A stretch of 64,000 nt of DNA from Novosphingobium malaysiense (GTDB taxonomy: Bacteria; Pseudomonadota; Alphaproteobacteria; Sphingomonadales; Sphingomonadaceae). Where the stretch lies: assembly GCF_000802225.1 (NCBI RefSeq), contig NZ_JTDI01000003.1:310001-374000 (forward strand). The letters are read 5' to 3'. This document shows, piece by piece, positions 16,534 to 25,291 of this stretch. The position numbers and the translations under genes are program-made. The notes under the pieces are model-generated. The model made no database searches, had not been told where the DNA came from, and saw only the letters and a program-made list of their open reading frames with translations. The stretch's first letter is position 1; each line of letters starts with the position of its first letter.

Positions 16534-17994
16534 TCACTCCGGAGCGTCATCCATGTCCTTCGGATCCCATCCTCCTGCCGTGGCTACGTAGAGGCGGGCC
16601 ACGTTCTGGTACTGGCGGATACGCGTTTCCAGTAGTGACAGTCGCGCCCTCTGATAGGAACGGCTGGCATCCAGCACCTGAAGGATGCCGCTGTTGCCGA
16701 CTTGGAAGCTGCGGCGCGAGAGATGCAGCGAACGATCGGCAATGCCGGCGGCTTCGTGCCGGGCAGCCAGTTCACGAGTGTCGCTTTCGAGGGCAGACAG
16801 GAGGCTGGAGACTTGTCCGAAGGCCTCGGTCACGACTTGACGATACTCGGCTGCGGCCGCCCGCGCTTCGGCTTCGGCACCCCGCTTGTTGGCCTTCAGC
16901 GTGCCGCCGTGGAAGATGGGCGCGGTCAGCCCGGCAAAGACATCGAACGCATTGAACTTGGTGTCGGCAATCCGATCCGGTTCGGAAGTCGACTGGGTGA
17001 TGGACGCGCCCAGCGTTATGTCCGGATAGAGTTCCGCGGTAGCGACGCCGACGCCAGCCACGGCCGCGTGTAGCCGTGCTTCTGCTTCCAGAATGTCCGG
17101 GCGCTTGTGAACCAGGGCGGACGGCAGCGCCACGGGCACGCTGGCGGGAAGGATGAAGTCGTCCAGCCCGAAGTCGGTGGGGCCGAGTTGTCCGGGCGAA
17201 ATGCCCAATAGGACCGCCAGCATGGCGCGCCCTTCCGCCAACTGCTGTTCCAGCGACGGTAGGCTGGCACCGTCTCCGGCAAGTTGACCCTGTGCGCTGA
17301 GCACTTCGACGAGAGTACCGGCCCCGGCATTCCTGCGCGCCTGCGTGAGGGAGACGTTGCGTTCGTCTTCGGAAAGCAGCTTGCGTTCCGTGGCAATGCG
17401 ATCGTTTAGCGCGGCAATTGCCAGGACTTGCGAAACCACGCGACCGGCAATGACCAGGTGGGCTGCTGACGTGGCCCGTTCCTGCGCTTCTGCCTGCGCG
17501 GCGGCCTGTTCGAGCGCGCGGCGGTTCTTGCCGAACAGGTCCAGATCGTAGGAGACGCCTCCACCCACCGTGTAGAGGTCGAATTCCGGGTTTGAGATGC
17601 TCTGGCCGCTGAAACCGTCAAAGCCGAATGCCGCCAGATTCACGCGCTGGTATTCGCCGCGGGCCTGGGCATCTACCTGAGGCAGCCTCCGGCCTGCCAC
17701 GGCGGCGATGCGTTCGCGAGCCTTGACCAGGGTGGCTCTGCTGGCGGCAAGGCTGTGATTGCCGGCGAGGGCGCGCGATACGAACGTGTCGAGCTGGGGC
17801 GATCCGAAGGCCTTCCACCATTGACCTTCGGGACCCTCGTTGAGGACCACGCGTTCCCCCCCGTCATCGGCATACCCGGCTTCTGCGGATGGTTCGGGGG
17901 GCGGTGTGAAATCGGGACCCACCGTCGTGCAGCCTCCGGCAAGAAGGCACGAGCCAAGCAATGGTATGAGGGCGGTGGCGAAGGTGCGCTTCAT
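16534..17994 (-). CDS. Outer-membrane efflux lipoprotein, NodT/OprM family
   Basis: A 486-residue TolC-like channel. The ATG at 17994 starts a lipoprotein signal with lipobox LAGGC (Cys 22), followed by TTVGPDFTPPP, the standard NodT-family beginning. Two outer-membrane efflux repeats follow, with the long helical coiled regions (ATLVKARERIAAVAG and the AEARAAAAEYRQVVTEAF zone). It is the last gene of the minus-strand efflux operon, 1 base after the transporter stop, and should complete a tripartite exporter. Confidence 0.92.
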   Translation of the reverse strand: MKRTFATALIPLLGSCLLAGGCTTVGPDFTPPPEPSAEAGYADDGGERVVLNEGPEGQWWKAFGSPQLDTFVSRALAGNHSLAASRATLVKARERIAAVAGRRLPQVDAQARGEYQRVNLAAFGFDGFSGQSISNPEFDLYTVGGGVSYDLDLFGKNRRALEQAAAQAEAQERATSAAHLVIAGRVVSQVLAIAALNDRIATERKLLSEDERNVSLTQARRNAGAGTLVEVLSAQGQLAGDGASLPSLEQQLAEGRAMLAVLLGISPGQLGPTDFGLDDFILPASVPVALPSALVHKRPDILEAEARLHAAVAGVGVATAELYPDITLGASITQSTSEPDRIADTKFNAFDVFAGLTAPIFHGGTLKANKRGAEAEARAAAAEYRQVVTEAFGQVSSLLSALESDTRELAARHEAAGIADRSLHLSRRSFQVGNSGILQVLDASRSYQRARLSLLETRIRQYQNVARLYVATAGGWDPKDMDDAPE

Positions 17995-17995
17995 G

Positions 17996-19534
17996 TCATT
18001 CCCCAATTGGAAGCGAGGCATCCCCTGTCTTGACCTTATCGACGCGCAGCAAAAGCACCAGCGGTATCAGGAAAAGCGTGAGGATGAAGACGAAATGATA
18101 GATCGAGACGTTTCCGACCATGCTGGCTTGACGCATGACCTCGCCATTGAGGCGGGCCAGGGCTTCTGTCGAGTTGAAGTCAAGGTCGGGGCGGGCGTAG
18201 AGCACGGCCGGATTGTCGGGGCGAAGTCCCTGGATCAGACTGTTGCGCGATGCGGCTATGTCCTGAACCAGTTGCACGTTGAGCAGCGAGATGCCAATGG
18301 CATTGCCGATATTGCGGGTGAGAGCATACATCGAAGCCCCTTCGTTGCGCAGGGCGGGCGTCAACGTCGAGAATACAACGACGGAGAGGGGCACGAAGAT
18401 CAGGCCGCTGCCAAGCCCCTGGACAAAGCCGGTGATCAGGAGCGTTCGCTCGTTCACATAGAGATCCATGTGCGAATACATGAGCATGCTGGCACCCATG
18501 ATCGCAAGGCCTGCGATGATGACTGCCCGCACGTCCAATATTGACACCAGCCGGGTAACCACCACCATTGACACGAGCGTGCCGAACGCGCGCGGTAGAC
18601 CGACGAGACCGGTATGCAGCGCCGAATATCCGAGCAGGGCCTGTGTCATAACCACCACCATCGGGATTGTGGCGAAGGCGACGATCCCGATCATCATGCT
18701 GAAGAACGATCCCACCGCGAAATTGCGGTCTCGAAAGAGGCTGGGCCGGATGAAGGTGTCCTTCGCGGTCATCATGTGCACCACAGTGAGGTAACCGGAT
18801 ATCCCCAGGATCAGCGCGTAAATGCGGATCTCGGGAGATTCCCACCAATCCAGGTGTTCGCCCCGGTCGAGGATCAGTTGCAGCGATGTCAAGGCGATGG
18901 AAACGGTCACGAATCCGAAGAGGTCGAAGCGGGGCACGTCCCGATTGTGTCGTCGCACCAGGAAGGCCGCCATTCCGGCAAACGAGAGAAAGCCGAAGGG
19001 AACGTTGATGAAGAACACCCATCGCCAGCTCAGGGTATCCGTCAGATAGCCACCCAGTGTCGGGCCGATAATCGGCCCTGCCATCGATCCGAGTGCGAAG
19101 ATTGCCATGGCCTTGGCGTGTTCCTCAGGCGGATTGATGTCCAGCAGGATCGCCTGGCTGAGCGGAACCAGCGCTGCCCCGCAGGCGCCTTGCATGAAGC
19201 GCGCCAGCACAATCATGGTCAGGCTGGTGGAAAGCCCGCACAACGCGGAAGCGATCGTGAAGCCGCCGACGGAAAACAGCATGACATTCTTTCTGCCCAC
19301 CCGGCCGGCTAGCCAGCCGCTCAGCGGCGTCGCGATGGCCCCGGCGACAAGGTAGGACGTCAGCACCCACAGCACCTGCTCCTGCGATGCGGAGAGGCTC
19401 GATTGCATGTGTGGCAACGCCACGTTGGCGATGGTTATGTCCACCGCCACCATGGTTGAGGCGATCATGGAGGGCACCGTGATCAGCATCCGGCGTGCCC
19501 TGCTCGGATACTGGATGGGAAGTTCGGCTGTCAT
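17996..19534 (-). CDS. emrB: DHA2-family MFS drug transporter, EmrB type
   Basis: A 512-residue, 14-helix proton antiporter. Motif A appears as GWLAGRVGRKNV, the DHA2 hallmark DINPPEEHAKAMAIF is near residue 130, and an N-terminal TIANVALPHMQ stretch is typical. With the EmrA adaptor upstream and the NodT channel downstream it forms a three-part pump spanning both membranes. It is 24 bases downstream of the emrA stop. Substrates are probably hydrophobic toxic compounds. Confidence 0.93.
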   Translation of the reverse strand: MTAELPIQYPSRARRMLITVPSMIASTMVAVDITIANVALPHMQSSLSASQEQVLWVLTSYLVAGAIATPLSGWLAGRVGRKNVMLFSVGGFTIASALCGLSTSLTMIVLARFMQGACGAALVPLSQAILLDINPPEEHAKAMAIFALGSMAGPIIGPTLGGYLTDTLSWRWVFFINVPFGFLSFAGMAAFLVRRHNRDVPRFDLFGFVTVSIALTSLQLILDRGEHLDWWESPEIRIYALILGISGYLTVVHMMTAKDTFIRPSLFRDRNFAVGSFFSMMIGIVAFATIPMVVVMTQALLGYSALHTGLVGLPRAFGTLVSMVVVTRLVSILDVRAVIIAGLAIMGASMLMYSHMDLYVNERTLLITGFVQGLGSGLIFVPLSVVVFSTLTPALRNEGASMYALTRNIGNAIGISLLNVQLVQDIAASRNSLIQGLRPDNPAVLYARPDLDFNSTEALARLNGEVMRQASMVGNVSIYHFVFILTLFLIPLVLLLRVDKVKTGDASLPIGE

Positions 19535-19558
19535 TACATCGGCCGCTTGGAGCCTTCG

Positions 19559-20668
19559 CTACTTTTTCGAAGCCGGCGTGCTGGCAGGAGTGTCAGGCCC
19601 GAAAAGATGGCGCTTGTGTCCGGTATCGACTTCTACCGTTGCGCTCAGCCCGGCGCTGAGCGGCACGTCTTTTGGCGCATTGTCGATCGCGATCTGGACG
19701 GGCAGGCGTTGCACCACCTTGACCCAGTTGCCGGTGGCGTTCTCGGCCGGAAGCACGGAGAAGCTCGAACCGGTGCCCGGGCTGAAACTTTCCACATGAC
19801 CCTTCAGCTTCTGGTCGGGGAACGCGTCCACCTCGATTTCGGCAGGCTGGCCGACGCGCATGTACCGCAACTGGTTTTCCTTGAAATTGGCCTGGACCCA
19901 GTAATGCAACCCGGTGAGCATGAATACCGGTCGCCCCGGGGTGACATAATTGCCTGGTTGGAGCTGGTTTACGCGAGTTACCACGCCGTCCTGGGGGGCC
20001 CGGACTATGGTGTCGGCAAGGTCGATGCGGGCCTGCTCGAGTCTGGAAGCCGCCTTGCGCACGGAAGGCTGCGTATCGACATCGCCCTTTACGCTTCCGG
20101 CGAGGTTGGCTCGGAGGCTTTCGGCCTTGGCCTGTGCTGCGGCAATGCTGTCGCGGGCAGTGCGCGCCTCGGTCACGGCTTCATCGTATTGCGCCTGCGA
20201 CGATATCCCTTCTGCCACCAGTGACTTCTGGCGCGCGGCTTCACTCGTTGCCAGGTCATAGCGTGCCTTGGCTGCGCTTACCTGCGACAGTGCCTCGCGG
20301 TAGTCGGCCTGAAGCGAACTGGCGTCGGTTCGGGCATTGGCCAATTCTGCCTGGGCTTCCGCGACCGCCGCTTCGTAACTGTCCGCCTTGATGCGAAACA
20401 GGACGTCGCCCTTGCTGACGCGCTGGTTCTCGTCGACTTCAACGGAAACCACGGTCCCCGATACGCTGGGGCTGATCGCCACCATTCCCGTCTGCAGGGA
20501 GGCGTTGTCAGTCGATTCGTAGCGCCCGCCGGTCAGATAGAACCAACCGGCGCCGATGAGCACCAGCGCCGGGCCTGCCACCATTAAAATCGTCCGCAGG
20601 GCGCGCTTGCGCGGCGGCGTCACGGTCTCGTTTTCGCTATCGGCCGAAATCGTGGTCTCAGCGTTCAT
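19559..20668 (-). CDS. emrA: HlyD-family membrane fusion protein, EmrA type
   Basis: A 369-residue periplasmic adaptor anchored by one N-terminal helix (residues about 25-48, ILMVAGPALVLIGAGWFYL). The lipoyl half-motif GTVVSVEVDENQRVSKGDVLFRI comes first, then a long alanine-rich coiled hairpin (about 100-215), the second lipoyl half with IVRAPQDGVVTRV, and a barrel domain. It is the first gene of the operon. A 30-base palindrome lies just upstream. Confidence 0.93.
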   Translation of the reverse strand: MNAETTISADSENETVTPPRKRALRTILMVAGPALVLIGAGWFYLTGGRYESTDNASLQTGMVAISPSVSGTVVSVEVDENQRVSKGDVLFRIKADSYEAAVAEAQAELANARTDASSLQADYREALSQVSAAKARYDLATSEAARQKSLVAEGISSQAQYDEAVTEARTARDSIAAAQAKAESLRANLAGSVKGDVDTQPSVRKAASRLEQARIDLADTIVRAPQDGVVTRVNQLQPGNYVTPGRPVFMLTGLHYWVQANFKENQLRYMRVGQPAEIEVDAFPDQKLKGHVESFSPGTGSSFSVLPAENATGNWVKVVQRLPVQIAIDNAPKDVPLSAGLSATVEVDTGHKRHLFGPDTPASTPASKK

Positions 20669-20693
20669 GAAACTTCCTGTTCTGACTGCTATG

Positions 20694-20723
20694 TGCCGAT
20701 ACTAAGCATGGCTACTATCGGCA
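20694..20723. promoter_or_regulatory. Candidate operator in the emrA/phosphatase divergent promoter
   Basis: A 30-base imperfect palindrome with perfect 8-base outer arms TGCCGATA and TATCGGCA; 12 of the 15 positions in each half match. It lies 26 bases upstream of the emrA start and 16 bases upstream of the phosphatase start, the expected place for a TetR- or MarR-type repressor site. No such regulator gene is adjacent. Confidence 0.5.
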
Positions 20724-20738
20724 ATAGGAAGATCGAAA

Positions 20739-21524
20739 ATGACATTGGATAGGGTTCTTCCCCTGGACGGCGTGCACAATTTCAGGGACTGCGGCGGCTA
20801 TGCCGTGAGCGGGGGTGGACGGTTGCGGCGCGGCGTTTTGTGGCGATCAGGTCAGCACCACGGAGCAACGGATTCGGACCTGGTAAAGATCGCAGCTCTC
20901 GGGCTCGCCAGTGTGTTCGATCTGCGCTCATCGAAGGAGCGCGATTCGCATCCATGTCGCCGTCCGCAAGGCTTTGAAGTGAAAGTATTTTGTGGCGAAG
21001 ATCCAGTGCGCAGGCACGCGCCCCACATTGCTGCCGCCCAAACACCGCGCGAGCGAACGGCGCAAACGACGCACGAAAGTCTCGTGCGAAATTACAGGGC
21101 GATCTGCTTCCGCCCCGAGCTTCAGGCAATGATCGGCCGCTACCTGGCCCACCTGAGCGAAGGACACGGGCCGAGCCTGGTCAACTGCATGGCGGGCAAG
21201 GACAGGACCGGAATCGCAGTCGCGATGCTTCATCTGGCGGTCGGCGTGCACCGCGACGATGTGATGGAGGACTACCTGCTGACGAACACGGCGGGGGATT
21301 CCGAAGCGCGAATTGCGGCCGGCGCGGAAACCATCCGTGCGGTGGCTGGGCAACTCGACGATGCCGTTCTGCGCGTGCTCATGGGTGTGCAGCCGGAATA
21401 TCTCGAAACGGCCCTGGAGGCGGTCGAGGAGCACCACGGTTCCGTAGATACCTATCTTGAAGAGGCGCTTGGACTGGATGCGGTCACGCGTGACAGGCTG
21501 CGCGCCGAACTGCTCGAAGGCTAG
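20739..21524 (+). CDS. Tyrosine-protein phosphatase, Y_phosphatase3 type
   Basis: A 261-residue phosphatase. The N-terminal NFRDCGGY motif and the P-loop CMAGKDRT (nucleophile C150, R156, the CX5R pattern) define the bacterial tyrosine/dual-specificity group related to MptpB. The general acid loop is not obvious by eye. The substrate is unknown; phosphotyrosine proteins or phosphoinositides are possible in this family. It is divergent from the efflux operon and overlaps the convergent hydrolase gene by 4 bases. Confidence 0.88.
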   Translation: MTLDRVLPLDGVHNFRDCGGYAVSGGGRLRRGVLWRSGQHHGATDSDLVKIAALGLASVFDLRSSKERDSHPCRRPQGFEVKVFCGEDPVRRHAPHIAAAQTPRERTAQTTHESLVRNYRAICFRPELQAMIGRYLAHLSEGHGPSLVNCMAGKDRTGIAVAMLHLAVGVHRDDVMEDYLLTNTAGDSEARIAAGAETIRAVAGQLDDAVLRVLMGVQPEYLETALEAVEEHHGSVDTYLEEALGLDAVTRDRLRAELLEG

Positions 21525-22396
21525 CCGAGGAATTCCTTCACATCGCCCATGAAGCGGTCGAGCTGGTCGTGGTGGAGCCAATGTCCCGCGTTCTCGTATT
21601 CGATCAGTTGCGCCGTCGGGAAATGGTCCAGGCGGCCATCCGCCGCCGGGCTCGAGGCGAAGCTGTCTTTGCCCCACAGCATCAGGATCGGGCAGGTAAT
21701 GGCTTCCCACAGGCTGACGATGGCGTCTGTGGGCTGATCGGTGGTGGACCAGACATTCAGGTAGTTATCGAACTTCCAGCTCCAGGTTCCGTCCTCGTTA
21801 CGGCTGGCGCCATGAATAGTGAGGTGGCGGGCCTGCTCGTCGGTCAGGAAGGTGTTTTCCTCCTTCATCCGCTGATAGGCATCGCGCCGTGTTGCGTAGC
21901 GTCGCGGCGTGCGGCCGGAGGCCTTGCGCTTGTCCTCGATCCACTGGCGCAGGCGCTCCCCGACGCCCTTTTGCTCCATCTCGCGGCGGAGTTGGGGCGG
22001 CGGACCCAGCCCTTCGATATTCACGAGCTTTTCCACCTTTTCAGGATAGAGCCCGGTGTAGCGGGTGGCGATGTTACCGCCCAGCGAATGGGCGATGATC
22101 GTCACCTTGTCATAACCCAACGTGTGCACGAGCTGCGCGAAATCGTACACGAAGGCATCCATGCCGTAGTGCCCCTCGGGCGACCACTCACTGTCACCGT
22201 GGCCGCGCAGGTCGGGGCAGATCACATGCCAGTCGTGGCGCAGCCGTTCGGCCACCCAGTCCCAACTGCGGCAGTGATCGCGACCGCCGTGCTGGAGAAT
22301 CAGCGGCGGTGCACCGTAATTGCCCCAATCGACGTAATTGAGGCGTAATCGCTGCGAAATGAAGCGGTTGGAGGTGGGGCCTAGCTGCGTTTCCAT
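21521..22396 (-). CDS. Alpha/beta hydrolase
   Basis: A 291-residue alpha/beta-hydrolase-fold enzyme. The nucleophile elbow is AHSLGGN, the oxyanion region is LILQHGGRDHCRSWD, the acid lies in LWGKDSF and the final histidine in AGHWLHHD. The ATG at 22396 begins METQLGPTSNRF; the longer frame upstream runs into the trxB leader. The substrate is unknown. It stands alone between two plus-strand genes. Confidence 0.88.
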   Translation of the reverse strand: METQLGPTSNRFISQRLRLNYVDWGNYGAPPLILQHGGRDHCRSWDWVAERLRHDWHVICPDLRGHGDSEWSPEGHYGMDAFVYDFAQLVHTLGYDKVTIIAHSLGGNIATRYTGLYPEKVEKLVNIEGLGPPPQLRREMEQKGVGERLRQWIEDKRKASGRTPRRYATRRDAYQRMKEENTFLTDEQARHLTIHGASRNEDGTWSWKFDNYLNVWSTTDQPTDAIVSLWEAITCPILMLWGKDSFASSPAADGRLDHFPTAQLIEYENAGHWLHHDQLDRFMGDVKEFLG

Positions 22397-22545
22397 GGCG
22401 GGGAAATTGGTACGGACCGCGCGCAAGGTCAATCGAAGCCCTGATTTGCGGGGGAGAACAAATTCGATTGGCACCCTGCGCTTGGCAAAACCGGGCCAAT
22501 GTCCCTATTTCGCCCACCAAGAGATTCACGCCGGAGGCAAGATAC

Positions 22546-23517
22546 ATGGCGACCACGCACAAGACCCGCATGCTCATTATCGGTTCCGGCCCTGCCGGCC
22601 TGTCCGCCGCGATCTATGGCGCGCGTGCCGGACTCGAACCGATCGTGGTGCAGGGCCTGCAGCCGGGCGGCCAGCTTACGATAACCACCGACGTCGAAAA
22701 CTATCCCGGTTTCCGCGAGGTCATCCAGGGCCCCTGGCTGATGCAGGAAATGCAGGCGCAGGCCGAGCATGTCGGCACGCGCATGATGTGGGACACGATC
22801 ACCTCGGTCGATCTTACTGGCGATACCTTCAAGGCCATCGGTGACGGCGGCGACATCTACGAAGGCGATACGCTAGTCATCTCCACGGGGGCGCAGGCCA
22901 AGTGGCTCGGCGTGCCCGGCGAGCAGGAGCTCTCGGGCAAGGGCGTTTCCGCCTGCGCCACCTGCGACGGATTCTTCTATCGCGGCAAGAAGGTCGTGGT
23001 TATCGGCGGGGGCAACACCGCGGTGGAAGAGGCGCTGTACCTCACCAATCACTCCGACGACGTCACGCTGATCCACCGCCGCGACTCGCTGCGCTGTGAG
23101 AAGATCCTGGAAGACCGGCTCATGGCCAATCCCAAGATCTCGGTGCTGTGGAACAAGCGGGTCGAGCGTTTCGAAGCCGGCGAGAACGGTGAACTGCGCG
23201 CTCTCGCGCTGATCGATACCCAGAACGGCGAGGAAAGCGAGATCGAGACCGATGGTGCTTTCGTCGCTATCGGCCACGCTCCAGCGACCGAACTGTTCAA
23301 GGACAAGCTCGCCATGGACGATTCGGGCTACCTGCTGGTCAAGGCGGGTACGCCGAAGACCGACGTGCCGGGTGTCTTCGCGGCCGGAGACGTCTGCGAT
23401 CACACCTATCGTCAGGCCGTCACCGCTGCGGGCATGGGCTGCATGGCCGCGCTCGATGCCGAGCGCTATCTTGCCGAGAAGGAATTCAGCGGGGTTACCG
23501 CCACCGTTCAGGGCTGA
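22546..23517 (+). CDS. trxB: Thioredoxin-disulfide reductase
   Basis: A 323-residue flavoprotein that reduces thioredoxin with NADPH. It has the FAD loop IIGSGPAGLSAAIYG at residue 10, the redox motif CATC (C137 and C140), the NADPH loop VVIGGGNTAVEEA and the C-terminal FAD contact VFAAGDVCD. The chosen ATG leaves a normal short N-terminus, with GGAGG 11 bases upstream. It stands alone and probably serves trxC at 3.8 kb as well as other thioredoxins. Confidence 0.96.
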   Translation: MATTHKTRMLIIGSGPAGLSAAIYGARAGLEPIVVQGLQPGGQLTITTDVENYPGFREVIQGPWLMQEMQAQAEHVGTRMMWDTITSVDLTGDTFKAIGDGGDIYEGDTLVISTGAQAKWLGVPGEQELSGKGVSACATCDGFFYRGKKVVVIGGGNTAVEEALYLTNHSDDVTLIHRRDSLRCEKILEDRLMANPKISVLWNKRVERFEAGENGELRALALIDTQNGEESEIETDGAFVAIGHAPATELFKDKLAMDDSGYLLVKAGTPKTDVPGVFAAGDVCDHTYRQAVTAAGMGCMAALDAERYLAEKEFSGVTATVQG

Positions 23518-23523
23518 CGGGGC

Positions 23524-24300
23524 TCAGCCCCGCAGAACTTCCAGCACCTGCTCGACGAGCCAGTCCTGCGCGGCTGGCTCGACGTAGCTGTGCGTGGCTT
23601 CCGCAAGAGTGCGGATGCGCGGATCGGCCTTGTCCCAGTTCGAGAGGAAGGCGAGGCCGGTGCGGTCGCGGCCTGCGATCAGGAAGCGGACCTCGCCGGC
23701 AAACAGCGCCAACCCTGCCGCCAATTCGGCAGCAAGGCCTTCGGGCGCCTTGGGGGCGGGGCGTACGGCGGAGAGCAGGCTGCGGATCAGGCTGCCGATC
23801 GGGACTTTCCCGGTCAGCAGCCGCTTGATCGCGGCCGGATCGGTCAAGCGGCGCCGATAGTGATCGCGCACGACTTCGGCCGGAGCTTCTTCCGCGTCGA
23901 CCTCGATGGTCCAGGGGTTCGAAAGGATCAGCGCATCGCATCCGGCGTCATCGGCCAGCATCAGGGCACTGGCGGCATCGCAATTGCCGAATCCGACCAC
24001 GCGGGTGAGGTGGGGGCACTGCTCCCTGAAAGCGGCGAGGGCGGCGGCCAGATCGGGGGCGCTGGAGCGGAAGCCACCGTTGCTCCCCTCGCTGTCGCCC
24101 ACGCCGCGGCGGTCGAAGCGCAGCACCGGGAAACCCGCGCGTGCGATGCGGTCGGCGAAGAGGGCCTGTCCATTCCATGCGCCGGCCCGGACTTCATTGC
24201 CGCCGGTTACGAGCAGCACACCGGTGGTGCCTGCTGCCTCGTTCAGCGTTGCGACGAGCTGGGCACCCTCGCAGGGAAAGGTGAAGTGGCGCCGAGTCAT
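23524..24300 (-). CDS. Exosortase A system-associated hydrolase 1
   Basis: A 258-residue alpha/beta-hydrolase-like protein matching the XrtA-linked family known as TIGR03100. It has LLVTGGNEVRAGAWNGQ near the start and the RFDRRGVGDSEG strand. The nucleophile elbow reads GFGNCDAASA, with a cysteine where most hydrolases have serine, as I recall from this family. It overlaps the hydrolase 2 stop by 4 bases. Its reaction is not known; the pair always occurs in XrtA exopolysaccharide loci. Confidence 0.87.
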   Translation of the reverse strand: MTRRHFTFPCEGAQLVATLNEAAGTTGVLLVTGGNEVRAGAWNGQALFADRIARAGFPVLRFDRRGVGDSEGSNGGFRSSAPDLAAALAAFREQCPHLTRVVGFGNCDAASALMLADDAGCDALILSNPWTIEVDAEEAPAEVVRDHYRRRLTDPAAIKRLLTGKVPIGSLIRSLLSAVRPAPKAPEGLAAELAAGLALFAGEVRFLIAGRDRTGLAFLSNWDKADPRIRTLAEATHSYVEPAAQDWLVEQVLEVLRG

Positions 24301-24971
24301 CCCGCTATTTCCACCGTCAGGATGGTAGCCAGGGCATCGGTTTGTGCAGCATCCTCGTCGGGTTCGGCACGCAGCCACAAGCCGCTGCCGCCGACCTTGC
24401 CTTGCTCGATGAGGATTGCGCCGCTTTCGGGAACCAGGGGCTCGAAGTGGCTGTAGAAATCTCGGCCAAGTTCATAGCCGGCGAGGTTTATTCCCGAAGC
24501 CTGGGCCTGCTCGGCGAGCACTTCGCGGGTTTCCTCGCGTCCGGCTTCGCGCGAGGACAGAACGCGCGCGCGTAGCATCTGGCGCAGTATCGAGGCCGCC
24601 TTGACCGGCGCATAGTGCAAGGCCGGAAGCTCTGCCGGAGTGAAGAGGCAACCGCCCCTTACGCCCAGCACATGCGTCGCGCCGAAATGGCGGCCGGCTG
24701 CGATTGTGGCCGCAAGCCAGCCGGGAATGGTCTGTGCCTGCAGCGGCTGCAGGCTTTCGTTGCAGCCAGGCAGATCGGGCAGAAAGCTGTCGATCCCGGC
24801 TGCATCGAGCCGGCGCATCACCTCCACTGTAAAGCGGCGCAGGCGATTGCCTTCGTCGAACAGGGCAGGGAGGATCAGCAGGCGGTGGCGGCGCTGGCGG
24901 TCGAAGGCGAGGGCGTATTCCCGGCTGGTGCCGCCATCGGGCAGCGGGCAGGGCCAGCTCGTCGGCCTCAT
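24297..24971 (-). CDS. Exosortase A system-associated hydrolase 2
   Basis: A 224-residue member of the second XrtA-linked alpha/beta-hydrolase group (TIGR03101 type). The core strand LLILPALFDEGNRLRRF and the elbow GVRGGCLF, which lacks a serine nucleophile, fit the family. The ATG at 24971 removes an upstream tail unlike the family. It lies 19 bases after the acyl carrier protein gene and is coupled to hydrolase 1. It is somewhat shorter and more diverged than I would expect, so the family call is less certain than that of hydrolase 1. Confidence 0.78.
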   Translation of the reverse strand: MRPTSWPCPLPDGGTSREYALAFDRQRRHRLLILPALFDEGNRLRRFTVEVMRRLDAAGIDSFLPDLPGCNESLQPLQAQTIPGWLAATIAAGRHFGATHVLGVRGGCLFTPAELPALHYAPVKAASILRQMLRARVLSSREAGREETREVLAEQAQASGINLAGYELGRDFYSHFEPLVPESGAILIEQGKVGGSGLWLRAEPDEDAAQTDALATILTVEIAG

Positions 24972-24990
24972 CGCAAGGGCCGCCGCATGC

Positions 24991-25254
24991 TCATGCCTCC
25001 GCGCGCTTGGCCTCTGCAAAGGCGAGCAGGCCGCCATAGGTTTCGAGCATCTCGCCGTCGATCTCGTCGTCTTCGATAACGATGTCGAGGCGGTCTTCCA
25101 GTTCGGTCAGCAGACCGGCCACGGCCATCGAGTCCAGCTCGGGCAGGTGGCCGAACAGGCCGGTGTCGGCATTGAAACCGTCAGCCTGACCCGGCTTGAG
25201 CCCCAGCACATCGGTAAGTACGCGGCGCAGCAACTGGTCGGTATCGTTGGACAT
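24991..25254 (-). CDS. Acyl carrier protein, XrtA-associated
   Basis: An 87-residue carrier protein. The phosphopantetheine attachment site is ELDSMAVAGLL, with the serine in the DSM variant of the usual DSL motif. It is strongly acidic, as usual. The start MSNDTDQLLRRV at 25254 is preferred over in-frame upstream codons. It sits between the acyltransferase-like gene and the two hydrolases, and the divergent AMP ligase is the natural enzyme to load it. Confidence 0.9.
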   Translation of the reverse strand: MSNDTDQLLRRVLTDVLGLKPGQADGFNADTGLFGHLPELDSMAVAGLLTELEDRLDIVIEDDEIDGEMLETYGGLLAFAEAKRAEA

Positions 25255-25291
25255 GGCCCCTCGGTCTACTCGCATGATTAACGGCGGGCCT

